From NCBI GenBank assembly GCA_024741835.1, contig JAENRP010000015.1:160549-224548 (forward strand): DNA of 64,000 nucleotides, written 5' to 3'. The position numbers and the translations under genes were made by a program. Shown piece by piece: positions 35,901 through 49,038 of the stretch. Position 1 is the first letter of the stretch. Each line of letters starts with the position of its first letter. Source of the stretch: Diplocarpon mali. Lineage: Eukaryota; Ascomycota; Leotiomycetes; Helotiales; Drepanopezizaceae. The notes beneath the pieces are model-generated. The model made no database searches and had not been told where the DNA came from. It saw only the letters and a list, made by a program, of their open reading frames with translations.

Positions 35901-37841
35901 TTTCGCTCTTGTACACTTGTGGTGGGTGCTGAAGCTCGGGTCTGCAAATTGATGCCCATGTAAGTTGCTATCCTCGAATAAAATGGGTGCAGTTTCGCGA
36001 CCCTTTGCCCAGACTGCGCTTTCTTTGAGGTTGTTCCGGAACACATTTGCCAAGATTAGAAGGAGCTGGCGAGCTGATATATAAGATGCTTTTCCAAAAG
36101 AACCCCTAGGGCATCGGTATCAGCCTAGCTTTATCTTCCTGACGTTTTCATCCAACGAACCTCTCAAAAATCTGCGTCGATCTCTTCATAGGACTAGGGC
36201 TGGCTTTGAGATGGCCAAAGGCACCTACAAAAGGCAGCTGCCGAATGTTCATCTGGAGAAGATCCACTTCCTCTGTTCCTCCTCAAGACACTTCTCCGAC
36301 ATTATAACGTTGATCAAGAACTCGAGTTTGTAATAAGAGGACTAGAACCGAAGGGTCAGTCATCAAATCGCACGCTGGCGAGGCTGAAGTCCAAGATCCT
36401 GAGTGAACGATCAACATGTGACCCGTGACCCGAGTATGAAGTGGCATCGAAATGGACCAAGAAAGTAATAATACCTAAGAATGTTTATAAGAGCCAATAT
36501 AAAATATGGGATCAACGCGCTATAGCACTTTGCTACTCCGTTTCCGGCTGATCTTGACCGAACACGTGCACACCAAGGCTGGGCACTCAAGAGGCTGTCG
36601 CCGAACCGCTCTGTCGTTCACACCCTGGAGGCATCATCTTCAACAATTAAAGTCCAATGAATTTTGCGTGACGAGGTTCGGCGAAGTATCTCGAGATGGT
36701 TTGTCAAGACGGTTGAGAAGGTGGGAGAGAAAAGGCGGGCAGGTGTAAAAAATATCCTGATCCGCCAAGGCGCTAGGAGGCTGGGGCTTAGCGCTTTCTA
36801 CACGATTTCTTTTTTTTTTGGTCTGTTGAGATGGGTGATACAGCCATCACTCCGATGTATTGTCATGTGACCCTACTGCTTAGTCAGTAGGATGTTGACA
36901 CGTATATAGCTGTAGGGAAGAAAGGGGTAACCTTCCTTCCCTAACTCTTACCAATATATCGACCATCGACCTCTAGAAGCCTCCTTTACCTACTGCGCCG
37001 ACTCACTTAAGCTCAATATGGTCCAGGTTTCACGGTCTGATCTCCATACTGGTGGCTGACACATCACAAAGCCTTTGATCAGCCCTTACGAATCGGCTTG
37101 ACAATAAATTGTTGTCTGTCGTAGGAAGAAAAGTTGCCTTTTGCCTATGATTGCGTTTGCGTTTGATCGGCTTCATGTTCATCGATCCGAAGGGTTCTGG
37201 TTCTCATTTTTGACATTGCTCGCTAAATCATTTAGTGTGGGCTGGGTATAGCCAAGATCTAACGAATAGATTATCTTTGGACATATGTCATCGTTCGTCG
37301 ATAATTTTGTCTCGTTTGCGGGGTTTGGCAGCCCGCTAACACTGATCCGAGGGTTAATTCATAGCACTTGGCAGGCTCGATTGATGCGTATAAATAGGAA
37401 ATAAGTTAATATCTAGTAAGTACTCGTCCACGCTAATCTCTGTTATTTTTAGACTTCTCACAAATCTTCTGTCCTGTTTTTCCGGACCCCTATATGCCAG
37501 CAATTTAATCCCAAACAGGTTTGAAGAATGTGTAGTTATAGAAACGAAGCCTGGTCTTGAGTCAGATGTCTACAAGCCTTCAAAATAAATAAAAATGAAA
37601 GACAAAGAGAAAGAGAAAGAAAGAAAAAAAAATAGAATTGGTTTCTAAGCCTGGGTTTGGTTCACGAATCAGAAAATCTTATTTGTAACCCATTAACCAC
37701 CTTCGAATCGTACCTATATTTTAAAGACACTACACTGCCTACACTACTACAAGAAATTATTGTCGCTCTCTCGAGAATCGCTCGACAAATGCGAGATCTT
37801 GTCTCTAACCTCCTATTATTTGCTTCAGTTCCACCCTTGAC

Positions 37842-38267
37842 ATGGATCTCGACCGATTAATTAAAGTCCACGAACGATGTGTCTTTGAGATGTTGGACTT
37901 GGGCGCATATCTGCTAATACGGGTGGTGATATCTGATAAAGGCAAACCCGATGTCTGTTTAGGACTCCTTGGCATGGAACTTTCTATGATATATGAGTAA
38001 TGGAACCTTCATTTTAAGTCCTCCTCAGTCTCAGAAAAACTAGTCGCCTGTATCATGGGCTTGGGATCTATTGGTCACGCGATAGAACGTAGCAAGAAAG
38101 CAAATTCTGCGAAGTTCGGAAAACATCCGAGAGTAACTCGCCTACAAGCAGACATAGATCGAGAAAAGCGTAAATTCAAGGAAGATGAGATTAATAGATA
38201 CATTTTAAAGGGGAAAAAAAATCAGACTCCGGCCGGAATCTATCGCATTCAGCCAAAGTCTTCTTAA
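37842..38267 (+). pseudogene. Possible decayed gene of unknown function
   Basis: An ATG at 37,842 (MDLDRLIKVHERCVFEML) opens a frame that continues to a stop at 38,265-38,267, interrupted by one in-frame TAA at 37,998-38,000 followed by TGG. The C-terminal half is Lys/Arg/Glu-rich and probably helical (TRLQADIDREKRKFKEDEINRY). A single CAA-to-TAA change would explain the break. I do not recognise a family. It may equally be a chance frame; composition and length (142 codons) are the only support. Confidence 0.3.
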
Positions 38268-40440
38268 AGCCTTGTTAGTCAACCTTCTCTGAGCTTTTAC
38301 TATAATCGGTCTCTTTTAGCCTCGCTTTCTCTTATTGTTGACTAGCCTGCCTGACCCTCGCTGGCCTCTTGAAACCGCCTAGCCTTGATCAAAAATTACT
38401 AATAATCGTATAAATAAATTGAAGCTTGATTATATTATACGCCTATACCATAACGAGCATCTAAATAGAGGTCCAATTCATCTTTGACAAAAAATTATTT
38501 CGAAGAATCGCTACAAAAGCAGTTCCGTGCCAGATAGTACTGAAAATCAGTAATACTGAACGAATAGCTTCTCAAACGCTTCATTACCTCATCTATAAAC
38601 CTTTCTATGTAATAAAGCCAAAGAACGATGCTGAAATGGATTATCCTATGAACTTATTAGAAGACAATACGGCTCTAAGCTAGGCTAGGATTAGCCTTTT
38701 ACGACGCTGGTTTCCCCAAGAGAGTGTTTCGAGTAAGCCCGCATATTATCTGGCGAGGAATGTTTCGATGAATTCTATATGGAAATCTCACTTCGAGCTT
38801 AATTGCGGTCCTTTGCTTTTATAGTGCTATTACAGTGCTGTTATAATGTGCTTGTAGTGCGATTCATGGTGATGCACGTTGTGTAGGCTCCTGCGGTGGA
38901 ACTTTGAAGTAGTGAAAGTTTTTACTGAAGTCATTCCGATAGAACCCAACGCAATTTAGTTGATCTTTTTCTGCTGTTGTTCCGTAGAGATTGATACAAT
39001 TCCAAGAGGTAGCTCAGTAGTTCAGTAACAGTATTTTGTCAACTTCAATCAATTCTTTTCACAACGCGAATAAAATAGAAAGATCGGAGTTTCACCACCT
39101 CCTTCAATAGAAAATGCTTACAATATATGTCGTGATATTACATAAAATGCCACTAAACCAAAAAGTGTAGTTAGATGTAAGAAAACAGAGGCAGGTGTAG
39201 GCAATAAAGCAGGGCAGTAGCTATCTATGTTGACTACTGGCAGCAAGGCCTTGGAGCTAAGTACTGACTGAAAACAAAACATCTTTCTTATTTTCCTTGG
39301 AATACGGCTGGTAAATGCCTTTGAGCAATAAAGCGACTGAGCCAGATTCTGACGTATCATAAGGCAGAGCTTTGCAGTGCTTCTGGGCGACTACGCTGTT
39401 AGTGATCATAGCTGTGATGTCTTTTCTCATCGTTCTACGATGAGTGGATTGACAGATCAAACTCAATTCAGGTATGGACAGGTACAGAGCGAGTCAACCA
39501 AATACCGCAAATCAGTAATATTCCACGTAAGATATTCTTGCGTCGAGATGCTTACAAGCACGTGAGACACGATTGAAGATTCAAGTAGTGTTGACTGCGC
39601 AACGCAAAATTGTGTCACCCCGCTCCAGAATAATTGCTCAGGTACGGTCCCAATTACATTCACGTGATTGATAATTTACATCCACCTGTGCGCACCTCAG
39701 ACACAGTCATGACATCAGCCCCACCCAGCCGCTATCCACCATAGCGACAAAAAATCAAGGAACTGATATCAATTAGGTCAAGGCTATTTTTAAGCCATTC
39801 GAGTACCGTGCCAATTGTTGAAATAAACATCGGCCGTGAAACAGACTCGACGCTAGTTTGTATTGTTTCGATACTCCGTGAGCAACAGGGGAAAAAAAAA
39901 AAGGATGGAGGAGTGCCTGCTCGAATAATTACAGAAAAGAGAATAACTCATATTGGAAGTACCGGAAAAGCTCAGGCAGGATAGACATGAAACAAGAAAC
40001 ACACATTTTACGCAAAAGTGATGTCTATTGCTATAATAGGACATAGGATTCTAAGTAATCACTGATCGGGTATACGCATCTGATCATAAAGATTTCTCAA
40101 ATGTATTCCCCCTCCCCCTCTGACTGAATATCAATTGTCCGCTTTTGCAAGGCGAAGCACAGAGCCCCTGTGCCCGAGTGCTTAAATTTTCCTTGCTTTG
40201 TTCAAAGCCAAAGCCAGAATCTGGTCTAGGTAAAGACGAGGGTAGGCAGGTATAGAGACTTCTACAAAGAAAACAAGGGCTTGATTCAATTTGTATTATT
40301 AGCTACGCCTTCTTGGCGGCCACCCGCACGGGCTCCAGTTCTACTCCAGTTTCCGTACACTTGAGCGCTTGGTTAGGGACTGGGGACTGTAACCGACCCT
40401 TGTCGTTATCCAGGATTTTGAAGGATAATCATACGTACTT

Positions 40441-40564
40441 GACGCAGGCCCGATAAACACCACATTCATTACAGAGCAAAGAGGGGATGCAAGGTGGGAT
40501 TGCAAGGTTCCAAATCTGCTTTCGATTGTTGTTTACTACTGTACGTACACAATAGGCCTGCGAC
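40441..40564 (+). mobile_element. Short TIR element (GTCGCAGGCC family), least mutated copy
   Basis: About 124 bp from GACGCAGGCCCGA to TAGGCCTGCGAC, with internal GGATTGCAAGGTTCCAAAT. It lies outside the AT-rich island and keeps more C and G than the island copies. Non-coding. Confidence 0.6.
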
Positions 40565-40861
40565 AGAGTACCAGTAGGAATGACGGTTTCAACTTATTAG
40601 GTAAGAGAAGTTTCGGGCCGGGACTAATAAAGATTTAAGCATCGCATCCTTGTACACGGGAATCTCTATGACGCAACTCGCTTACTCTCCAGCCCTTTTT
40701 TAAGGCTTGGGACGTGAGCTTGGCATACAAGCGATCTGTCTATGCAGCCACCGTGTGCGCTTTATTACACTCTCCTGTAATAACCGGCTGCAAGCGGACT
40801 ACGGCAAGACCGTAGCAGTCGCGTACCGGGGATGAGCAGTGGGCTGATCGATGGACCGGAA

Positions 40862-40897
40862 TAGTACGTCCTGTATAGTACGTCCTGTATAGTACGA
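40862..40897 (+). repeat. 14-bp tandem repeat
   Basis: AGTACGTCCTGTAT occurs twice in tandem, followed by a partial third copy (AGTACGAC). Located about 300 bp upstream of the RCR gene. Confidence 0.8.
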
Positions 40898-41170
40898 CTT
40901 GAGCTCGCCCACGTATCTATCTATACACCATCTACCTACTATTTACCTCGAGGTACGTAAGGGTGAGGAGGGAGAGGTGTGTTTTAAGCCAAGTGAGGCG
41001 AGCCCTTGGTGCTCGGTAAGGTACCTACCTAGAGCTACCTTACCTTATAGTAAGGTAGGCACTGCATCATCACTTCGCTTCGTACAAAACAGGTTCCCTT
41101 CTCTCTCTTCGACAATACAACCACCAATACAGCTTTTCACATCATCCATCGAGGCGCTCAACTGACAAAA

Positions 41171-41726
41171 ATGATTATCCCCCAAGACTTACAACTGCTC
41201 CCAAGAACGGAGGACGTCTTCAACCTGGTCGTGAGACAGTCCCATGTTACCAGGAGCTGGTGCGCTCGCTTTCTTCTTCACCTTTTCCTTCATAATCAAT
41301 ACACGAACTGACTCCAAGCAGTAGATACGGATATACCAGGTATAACAACTGTGATTCGGCCTGGCATAGATGGGGCCGCTGGCTCCTTTCTGGCGTCCTG
41401 ATCTTCACCGGTATTTTCCTGGTCTTCTTCGTCTTGTAAGCCTCCCTCCTCCGTTCGTCGCCGCCGCTTGAAATTATCACAGGGTTCTAATACTACGTCA
41501 TAGCTGCTGCATCCGCTGTCGCCAGCGTAGGCAAAACCGCCACGCCACGTCTACCCCCATGACTGCGACCGGCAACCAAGGGTACGCACAGCAACAATAC
41601 GTGCCTCCGCAGCAGTACGCACCACCGGCTGGAGCGCCGCCGCCGCAGTACGGTAATGAGGCATATAATGGATATTATGGAACACAGGGGGCTGTTGCAG
41701 AGCCGCGGGGTGCGCATATGAAGTAG
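41171..41726 (+). CDS. RCR-domain small membrane protein (Congo red resistance family)
   Basis: Exon 2 (41322-41435) encodes RYGYTRYNNCDSAWHRWGRW followed by a single membrane span (LLSGVLIFTGIFLVFFVL), the signature of the RCR family (regulators of chitin deposition and resistance to Congo red). A 47-bp intron (41436-41482) leads to exon 3 (41483-41726): a basic Cys/Arg stretch just after the membrane (SCCIRCRQRRQNRH), then a Gln/Pro/Tyr-rich tail (QQQYVPPQQYAPP) ending GAHMK. The first exon is tentative: ATG at 41,171 with the favourable context CAAAAATG and a donor GTGAGA at 41,231. Its phase does not match the acceptor before exon 2, so either another donor or a further upstream exon is used. 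The product is likely a plasma or endosomal membrane protein of under 150 residues. Confidence 0.7.
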
Positions 41727-42440
41727 AGGTGAGGGGGTGAGGAATTAAGTATTGAGGTTGGGGATAGCATGGGCATGCATTATACCATAACGAGATCCTG
41801 GGGCCTGGTGCGTACTTACGGCGGCTGGATAGGTCTATGACTTGAATACGCGTGCCTCAGGTACTTGCTGGAATTTATCCGTCTCCTTTCTCGCAGAGGA
41901 AAGTTTGTGATGAAAATTGCTGGCTAAGGTCATATGCTCTTCCTTCCCTATTCTCAGACACAGCTTTCATTCCTCCAAACATAGCCTTCAATTCCCTGCC
42001 GATTTTCAATTCTAAGGTGCTTTCGATTTAATTTCGCAGTAATCCACATCGTCAGTTCTCTTTCACTTAATGAGAAATAATTGAAGTACGGAATTTATGA
42101 CTAATGGGCTCATGGTTTCAACAGTCTCTCCGAGATATTCTAGTTGCCTAGACTTACAGCTTCTTACGAACCCTTTTTAGCACTTCAACAATTGACGAGA
42201 TAGCTCAGATGCTGGGAAGCCTCGGCAGTCGCTCGCCGATTAATTACCCTAAGTATATTCAGTTGAAGTATTTGACAATGTCCTTCGAGTATTTGTCAGC
42301 ATCGAAATCTCTGCGAATTTTCGCCCCGTATGACCTTTTGATCGGGATCTGTAAAGAGATTCTGTTCGGTGACGGCAGGAGTCGCACTTGTATATGAAGA
42401 GGCATATCTTGTATTCTTTAATAACCAGAGGTTTACATAA

Positions 42441-42638
42441 TGTGGCAAGAATGCATGTCACATGTGTGTCATATGACTTAGGGCAGTGCCAAGGAGGCAC
42501 TTACCTTAAATACCTCTTAGTTGGAGAGCTCTCTCTTAGACCTTAAGACAACCAACATTCGTCGTTTGCAACTCTTACTTTCTCGTGCACTCTTCTAGTT
42601 TACTATCACGTTTGCTATCGGAGTATCTCCTCACAATA
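42441..42638 (+). mobile_element. Solo LTR, second copy of the 5,622 family
   Basis: Begins TGTGGCAAGAATGC and ends CTCACAATA (RIP-like variant of the CTCACGACA end at 5,855). It is flanked by CATAA on both sides (42,436-42,440 and 42,639-42,643), an independent 5-bp target duplication. Shared internal blocks include GTGTGTCATATGAC, GTGCCAAGGAGGCACTTACCTT and CTAGTTTACTATCACGTTTG-type sequence. Confidence 0.8.
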
Positions 42639-45412
42639 CATAAATCTATAATATGATAGCTGCTCGCAAATTGGTCTTGATCTGTTTCGTTTATTCTTCA
42701 AACTCAATATACGATTAGTAGATCACAGTTCCGGCATCTAGCAATCGAGTCAGCCGACGGGCTACAAGCTACCCTCTCAAACGTCAAATAACCTCTTTCT
42801 TCCCTTCCCACACAGATTAGAATGACAATATGAATCCTGCGCGGCCGGTTTACTTTATCTCTTAGATGACGAAGCAAGAGCCATTTTCCTGGCGCACGCT
42901 CACATAGCGGAAACTTGCACGATTCAGCCAATTCAGCTTTGCATACAAATTCGTTACTTTACCTGAAGCCTTCATCCTTTTGCCATCCAAGCCAATTTGG
43001 TACTGCATGCGTCTAGCATGTATACTCGCATTCGCTTCGGCCCTCTTGTCCTTCTCCCCCGAGCTCGAAGATGAAGTATAGCTGGTGCTAGACCCCGCCG
43101 ACAAAATGACCTGCTCAAAGCCTTCTCTTCTTTTCTCCACGTCCTCATGCCTACTAGCCTCTCTGACCTTCTTGCTGAAAAATGGACTGCTGGCTCAATT
43201 ATGGCGCGCCCTATGCCCTAAGGGCGGCCTTGAGGATATAAGACGCTGAGATTCCGATTGAGTTTGTCGATGACTGCTCGTTGCCAGGATAGTAGCGTTT
43301 TTGAAAAGGGCAGATGTCAGGTGATGGCAAGAGCTACCTTTTTATTAGAAATATACAAGGTACGGAGATTGCGTACGGAACGGAGACTAAGGCTTAGTAA
43401 GCCTACCTTGTATATATACGCCTGCAGCTCTATAGAACTCAGAATCTATACCTTTAGATTCTGTCACTTTTATAGCGTAACTCTGGATATTCCAGGTAGT
43501 TACCTACAGGTGTGCAAAGATTATACTATTTAACGCAACCCGAGCTTTACACGACCTACACCGCAATCGTCTCCCATGAATAAAAGATTGTCTACGGAGA
43601 AGAAGCTGCATACCAGACTTAAGTAAGTAGAAAGGGGCCTGATGAGGCGCTAGCCAGTCTCGGCCAGCTGACAGAGATGCGATATCTTCTACAATGTGAA
43701 GATGGCTATCTGCGAGAGCTTTGCGCCTCTTATTGGGCTCCATCAAGCTTGGGATAATGCGACCTACTAAGGGCTTTTACGAACTTACATCGGGCGGGTT
43801 ATCGAGGAGGAAGAATCTGAAATTCGAAAGTGGAGATCTAGATTTCAACACAATGAAGCTTGTCGCGCCTCTACAGGCGGCAATCGAAGATATCCATTAT
43901 CACTATTTATTATTACTCATCAAAATATTTCTTTCAAACCTCAAGACTCCAAACTCGGCCGAATATTCGAAATGCATTAAGAATGGCAGAACTGTTTACC
44001 GTATGCCTCAACTCAAACGCGCGCGCTGCCTTAATTAGCGAAATACGGGTTTCTTTACATTCAGCGTATTCTATAATTAGTACTCAGTATTTTTTTGAAT
44101 CCCACCCCCCCTGGTTGGAAAACAAGCTCTGGTAAATCACAAACTATTATAGCTCGTTATATACTATCGTTACTCTGTCTATCTATCGTATCTATTATAT
44201 TTACTTATATACCTTATTTCACATACTTCAAAATTCGCTACTCTTACCAACAAGAGAAAGCGAAAAGAGAAGGGGAAAGGAAGAGGAACGCGTGGCTCAA
44301 AGCCGCACAGTACTAAAATGCGATCCTTTTATAACTTATAATAACCTCTATAAGCGATAAAGTAACAAAGGGAGAAACACAATAAGTGGAGGGTCTTCTA
44401 AAGAACCAAAACAAAAGAGGAAGCACCACAGCTCGGCAAGCCTCGAGGAAGTGCTGGGAACAATTCCCACGATGGAGGTGTAGTGGGAGGTTGTTGCACG
44501 CTCTCTGGTGTGTTGCGTTGCATGTCGTGTGTGTTTCCAAAGTACATGGTAGGTTCGGTATTTATCCTTTAGCCATTATATGCCAATCATATGACTTCTT
44601 GTCACGAGATCTCTTCGTTTTCAGCCCTCTATAGTAAACAATCAGAAACTCATCGTTTAATCTTCTTGATAAGGTATAGTGTATTCTTCTTCCTGCTTCT
44701 TACCATAACGATGACCGTATCATGTATGGGATTCGTTATTCACCTCGCCATGACCTCATTTTGAGAGAAGTATTCATCGTATCGTATTGCTAGTATTGTA
44801 TCTTTCAAAAGTCTCATATCCGTAACAGCAGCTCATACACCGCGGCAGGGGCTTTTAAGTAGTTGGGGCGTGCGGTAAACGGTTCTGCTGTAATCGAGGC
44901 CTTGGAAACACTCGGCCTTTGAATTTATTCAAAGTCTAAACCGAGTGGATCTACAACTGACATTCTTTCCCGATTGTAACTCGGATGGTGGTAACTGGGG
45001 AATATCCAGAGAGTGGAAGTGTGAGTTAGTGGAGACGTGAGAATGTTTGGGGTTTGGTTGATACTGGTCCTGGCCAGGCCAAGGAGCTTGTTCTGTACTC
45101 GTAGTTGTACTTTTCCAAAGTTTCCCAAGAACAAGCACTTTCTTTAACAAGGCACTGGTACTGATACTATCTATCACTTATACTACGTCCCATAATTGAG
45201 TTTTTATTCTGTTTATATTGTATTTGTATATAATAGATACATATGTAATATTACGTAGGTTTATAGTTGACAACAAATTTTACAACAGATATTTATGACT
45301 GAAACTATTGAAATGTTGAGACTCAAGAGTATTTCATCATCTCCTTTCATATTATCCCACCCCATCCCACCTCAGCTAAACTCGCGCCCAACTCCAAACC
45401 CCCACAGCTAAA

Positions 45413-45456
45413 CCCAAGCGCCGACCCAAGCGCCGACCCAAGCGCCGACCCAAGCA
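45413..45456 (+). repeat. 12-bp minisatellite, three copies
   Basis: CGCCGACCCAAG repeated three times, preceded by a partial copy. It lies within 60-100 bp of the stop codon of the neighbouring gene and so probably in its 3' untranslated region. Confidence 0.8.
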
Positions 45457-45510
45457 TAAGTATCGCACCAAAGCCCAAACACCTCAAGCAAACAGAACTA
45501 GACCCCACAC

Positions 45511-48091
45511 TCAACCCTCACTCGGCCCTGAGCCTTCTCTTCCTCCATTCTCCGGATTCTCTTTCAGGCCCTCAAACGTAACGTAGCTCAACAGCATCGA
45601 CTCTTCCCATCCCACCTCTCCCCCCATCCCAATCTCCATCACCCTCACCTCCGCTCTCGCCTTCATCATCTCCAACTGCGCCTCCTTCTGCTCTGCCGTC
45701 TTAACCAGCATCACAGCTTTCCCGACAACAGCCTTCCCGACAACAGCCTCCGCCTCAGCATCAAGCATCTCCATGCGGAAGATTTCATCCTCGACATCAG
45801 CTAGCAGCGCGCTGATGCGCGAGCGCGAGCTGGGGAGGGGGATCCCGGGAGGAGAGAGGAATGAAGCTGGAGATGGGGCCGTGACCGAAGTGGAAGACGA
45901 AGGCGGAGATGGGGCTGTGGTTGATGGAGATGTAGACGGAGCTGGCGATGAAACCTTGACTTTGGCTTTGACTTGTGATGCCTCCGCGACGGGCGCGAGA
46001 CCGGACGTCTTGGTTGGGGATCGCGGCGGTGTGTTGGGTTCCCGTGGTAATGCGCACGAGGCATTCGGGGCCTGTTTTGGAGGCGGGAGGGGAAGCGCAA
46101 GGGGAAGAGGCTTTCTCCTCTCACCGCCCAACCGCAGCACCTCCTCCAAAACCTCATGCCCTTCCCCCACAACATCCTGCCTTTCCCCTACAACATCCTG
46201 GCTCACCAGCAGCGCAGCCGCCACATGCTCTAGCAGCTTCTGCCTCACGCGCGTGCGGCGGTTTTCCGCCTGCTCCAGCTTGCAGACCCAGTCGTCGATA
46301 CTCGCGTCCAGCTCGCTCAGCGCCTCCTCCTGGCGCAGCATACTCTCGTGGCTGAAGCGCGCCGTACGCGGGGACCGCAGGTAGCTGCATACCCGTGCGT
46401 GGAGGCTTCGTCGTCCTGCCCGCAGCGACCGGTGCGTCTTGAGCAGGTACCCGCAGCGCTCGTCCAGCGCCCGCAGCTCTCGTGAGAGGCACTCGACGTC
46501 TTTGGTGGCCAGCACTTGGAAGCGCAAGGCTTGACCGAGGGCTTGCTGGTGCAGCGTCGTGAGCTCGGTCGGGGAGAGGTGCGAGGCGGCGTGCGTGGCC
46601 GGGTGGCCGGTTGGGAGGTGCTCGAAGGCTCTTTGCGAGAGGAGCCTGTCTAGTTCTCTGTCTTTCTGGGGGCTGGGAGATTGGGAGTGGCCGATGGGGT
46701 TGTTCTTGGACGGGGGAGCGGGTGAGGTCTTGGGCTCGCTGGGTTGTGGTTTCGCGGGGGAGCCTTCGGAGGAAGAGCGGTTCTGGGGACGCCCGCGGTC
46801 CACGATCGAGCTGGCGCCTTCGGACCCGTGTCTTCGGTGCCCTTTCAGGGGAGAGGCCGGGTGGGCCGCGAAGGAGGGCTGGGATATATTCAGGACCTCG
46901 GAGTGTCCACGTGTGTGGCAGACGTGGTTCTGGGGGAAGTTTGGAGCGCTAGATATCCCCTTCGGCCTAGGCGACGACCTACCTTCGAAAGGCAAATGCG
47001 GGTTGGAGAATGGCTTTGGGGACGACCGAACAGGCGATGAGCGGCTGTCGATGGGGTCATGAGTATATGGAAGTCCAGAGACGGGCGTGCTCTGGACCGA
47101 GTTTGGAGCGGTGGATGCCGTGACACTGGTCGAAGTCGACGACAGGGGAGTATATGGCGAGGCCCTGGGACGCGGAGACATGCGCGCCGACTTGGGTGGT
47201 ACTTCCGGGGGAGTATCATCGCCGTCACTTCTCGAGCGTGAAGGCAGACGGGATGCAGATGATTGCTGGGTCAAGCGTGCAGGCTGATTTGTCGGGGCGG
47301 GGATGACGAGTGGTGCCAGGGACTTTGGGGAGGTGGGTCGTTTTGGCGAGGCGGCGCTCTCGTTGCGTGGAAGTGATGCTTGTTTTTGAGTTTCGAAAGG
47401 TATTTGTTGAGTTTTTGGGTTTGGTTTTGGTCTCTGTGCTTGGGGTTGGGCTTGGGTTATGAGTGATGTGAGACTGTTGGAGTCTGGATTTGCACTTCTG
47501 CTGAGTGTTTTCGCTCGAGGCTGTGCGCTGCCTGCAGTATCGCCCTCAAAGCCCTCGTCCAATGCTGGGCCGGAGATGCAGGATAGGATGCTCTCGCCAA
47601 AGACATGCTGCCGCCAGCTGTTGCCAGGTACACTTATCGACTGTTCTTGCATTGCTGGGTGGCCTGGTATGGTGGCTGGCGGGTCTTGTCAGTTTTTACA
47701 AGAACTTGACAGAGAAGATGGGCTTCGGCCTGCTCTACTCACGAGAATCCATAAGCACCTCTTGGACCGTAGTCATCGGGCCCACATCCGGGCAACTGGC
47801 TTTACGCCGGCGGTTCCGATCCTTCGACTTCAGTCGCAAACTATTCCCCGACAGCGACCCGTCCTTGTCCTTGACCCCGGAAAGCCCCGTCACCAGCGAC
47901 GAATCGACGTCTGCAGTCCTCTTTCCTGCTGGCGGGAGCTTCTCTTTTGCTGACGGGAACAGCTGGTACCTGCGGGGTTCGGAGGGCTGAAGCATCCGCC
48001 ACACGTGCTTATCCGACTCATCGCTGAGAGGGACGTCGGGTGCCTGGATTGTTTTTAGTGAACGAGTTATCTGTATGATCTGCCTGGACAT
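45511..48091 (-). CDS. Pro/Ser-rich protein with Uds1-like ('up-regulated during septation') helical domain
   Basis: Two exons, 48091-47743 and 47675-45511, joined by a 67-bp intron (GTGAGT donor, CCAG acceptor) give 837 residues. The junction reads VLMDSP-TIPGHPAMQEQSISVPG, as in fungal homologues I recall. The first ATG chosen (48,091, MSRQIIQITRSL) is uncertain because the frame stays open upstream to 48,430. A short N-terminal block contains RRYQLFPSAKEKLPP. Residues about 120-480 are low-complexity Ser/Pro/Lys. About 485-605 is a helical, probably coiled-coil domain (RFQVLATKDVECLSRELRALD; RSLHARVCSYLRSPRTARFS; KLEQAENRRTRVRQKLLEHVAA), which I take to be Uds1-like. The C-terminal third is again Pro/Ser-rich with a helical end. 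A role in septation or polarity is inferred from the family name only. Confidence 0.6.
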
Positions 48092-48806
48092 ACTGCTGCT
48101 GCTACTGTTGCAGGTGAGATGACGTGGGGGGAAGATGGGGGTACAGCATTCGCCATGGTATTGTTCAGCGCCGGGCTGCTGGGAGTATTTGCGAGCCAGT
48201 CGGCAATATGAGCCATGAATGGAAGATCCAAGGCCTGCCTGGTCGAGGCCACACAGAGAGGTGTGTGGGATGGTTCCGGATATATGAGAGTCCCCGGGAG
48301 AACGCAAAGAAGAGTCCAGGTCAAGAGAGTTCTTCAAACAAGCTGCTCCTTGGACGAGAGAGCGAATACCAGGTGCCGGTGCGCAGGACGGAGAAACCAA
48401 AAAAACGACCCGCAGGATACTGACTTCCAACCAGTTATATCAAGCACGGAATGAAGGTCAAGTAAGGCGCACGATATACTTATGTATGTGGGTACATTTG
48501 TACATGCGCGCGCGCGCGTGTGTACGGGGTTCAGCCCAACCGACCGTCGACAAAAGTGCTTTGACACTGGCTAGACCCCGGACATCGAGTGCGAACTGAC
48601 GGTGTTACCTTCACACAAGCAGCGCGTGCTGCCAGGGTAGCTCTTGATCTTTCCTACCCGCTCTCTAACGATGGTGTTGCTGCTGGCGTGGGTGGCTGCC
48701 TCGCAACATCCCAGCCGGAACCTGGAGAGCGAGACGACCCTATGAACGAATATTGTGGCGTCCGAGGTGCAGGAGGGGAGCAGAAAGCAGGACAGCCTCT
48801 CGCCGT

Positions 48807-48834
48807 NNNNNNNNNNNNNNNNNNNNNNNNNNNN
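48807..48834. other. Assembly gap (28 N)
   Basis: A run of N. Open frames across it on either strand are artefacts. Confidence 0.98.
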
Positions 48835-49038
48835 TGGACCCATGAAACCGCTCCAAGCCGCCTCCACGACAGGAGCTGCTCCAGCGATGGGTCTGATGTT
48901 CTGCTGGTGTGCTGTGAGCCGAAGTTGTGCTGCTGAGAGAGAACACCAACAGAGGACGGCAGGTGTCAGTGTCAGTGTCCGTGTCAGTGCCAGTGTCAGG
49001 TTCAGGAACCAAAACAATCGCCAGAGGCCGAGGGACCC

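Larger units (their letters stand above)
32413..41170. other. Long intergenic region with decayed sequences
   Basis: Nearly 9 kb without a gene I can support. It contains an assembly gap (32,572-32,593), a 12-bp minisatellite (about 32,870-32,910), one GTCGCAGGCC end at 34,334, a decayed ORF (37,842-38,267), a complete short TIR element (40,441-40,564) and a short tandem repeat (40,862-40,897). Overlapping frames at 33,133-34,130 on the minus strand have somewhat protein-like composition but cannot be joined into a recognisable product. The last ~250 bases are rich in GGTAAGGTA/TACCTTACC and are probably the promoter of the RCR gene. Confidence 0.5.
41727..45510. other. Intergenic region with solo LTR
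   Basis: No supported gene. It contains a solo LTR (42,441-42,638) and short overlapping frames. The minus-strand frame around 42,862-43,171 has no ATG near its start and no known domain. The stretch 45,340-45,510 is C-rich and lies just downstream of the septation-like gene. Confidence 0.5.

Noticed and set aside
42862..43171. Minus-strand frame of ~100 codons with a Ser-rich and Lys/Arg-rich composition.
   Set aside because: No ATG near the start, bounded by a stop just upstream, and no family recognised.
45773..46384. 203-codon plus-strand frame opposite the septation-like gene.
   Set aside because: It is the antisense shadow of the GC-rich Pro/Ser coding region on the minus strand.
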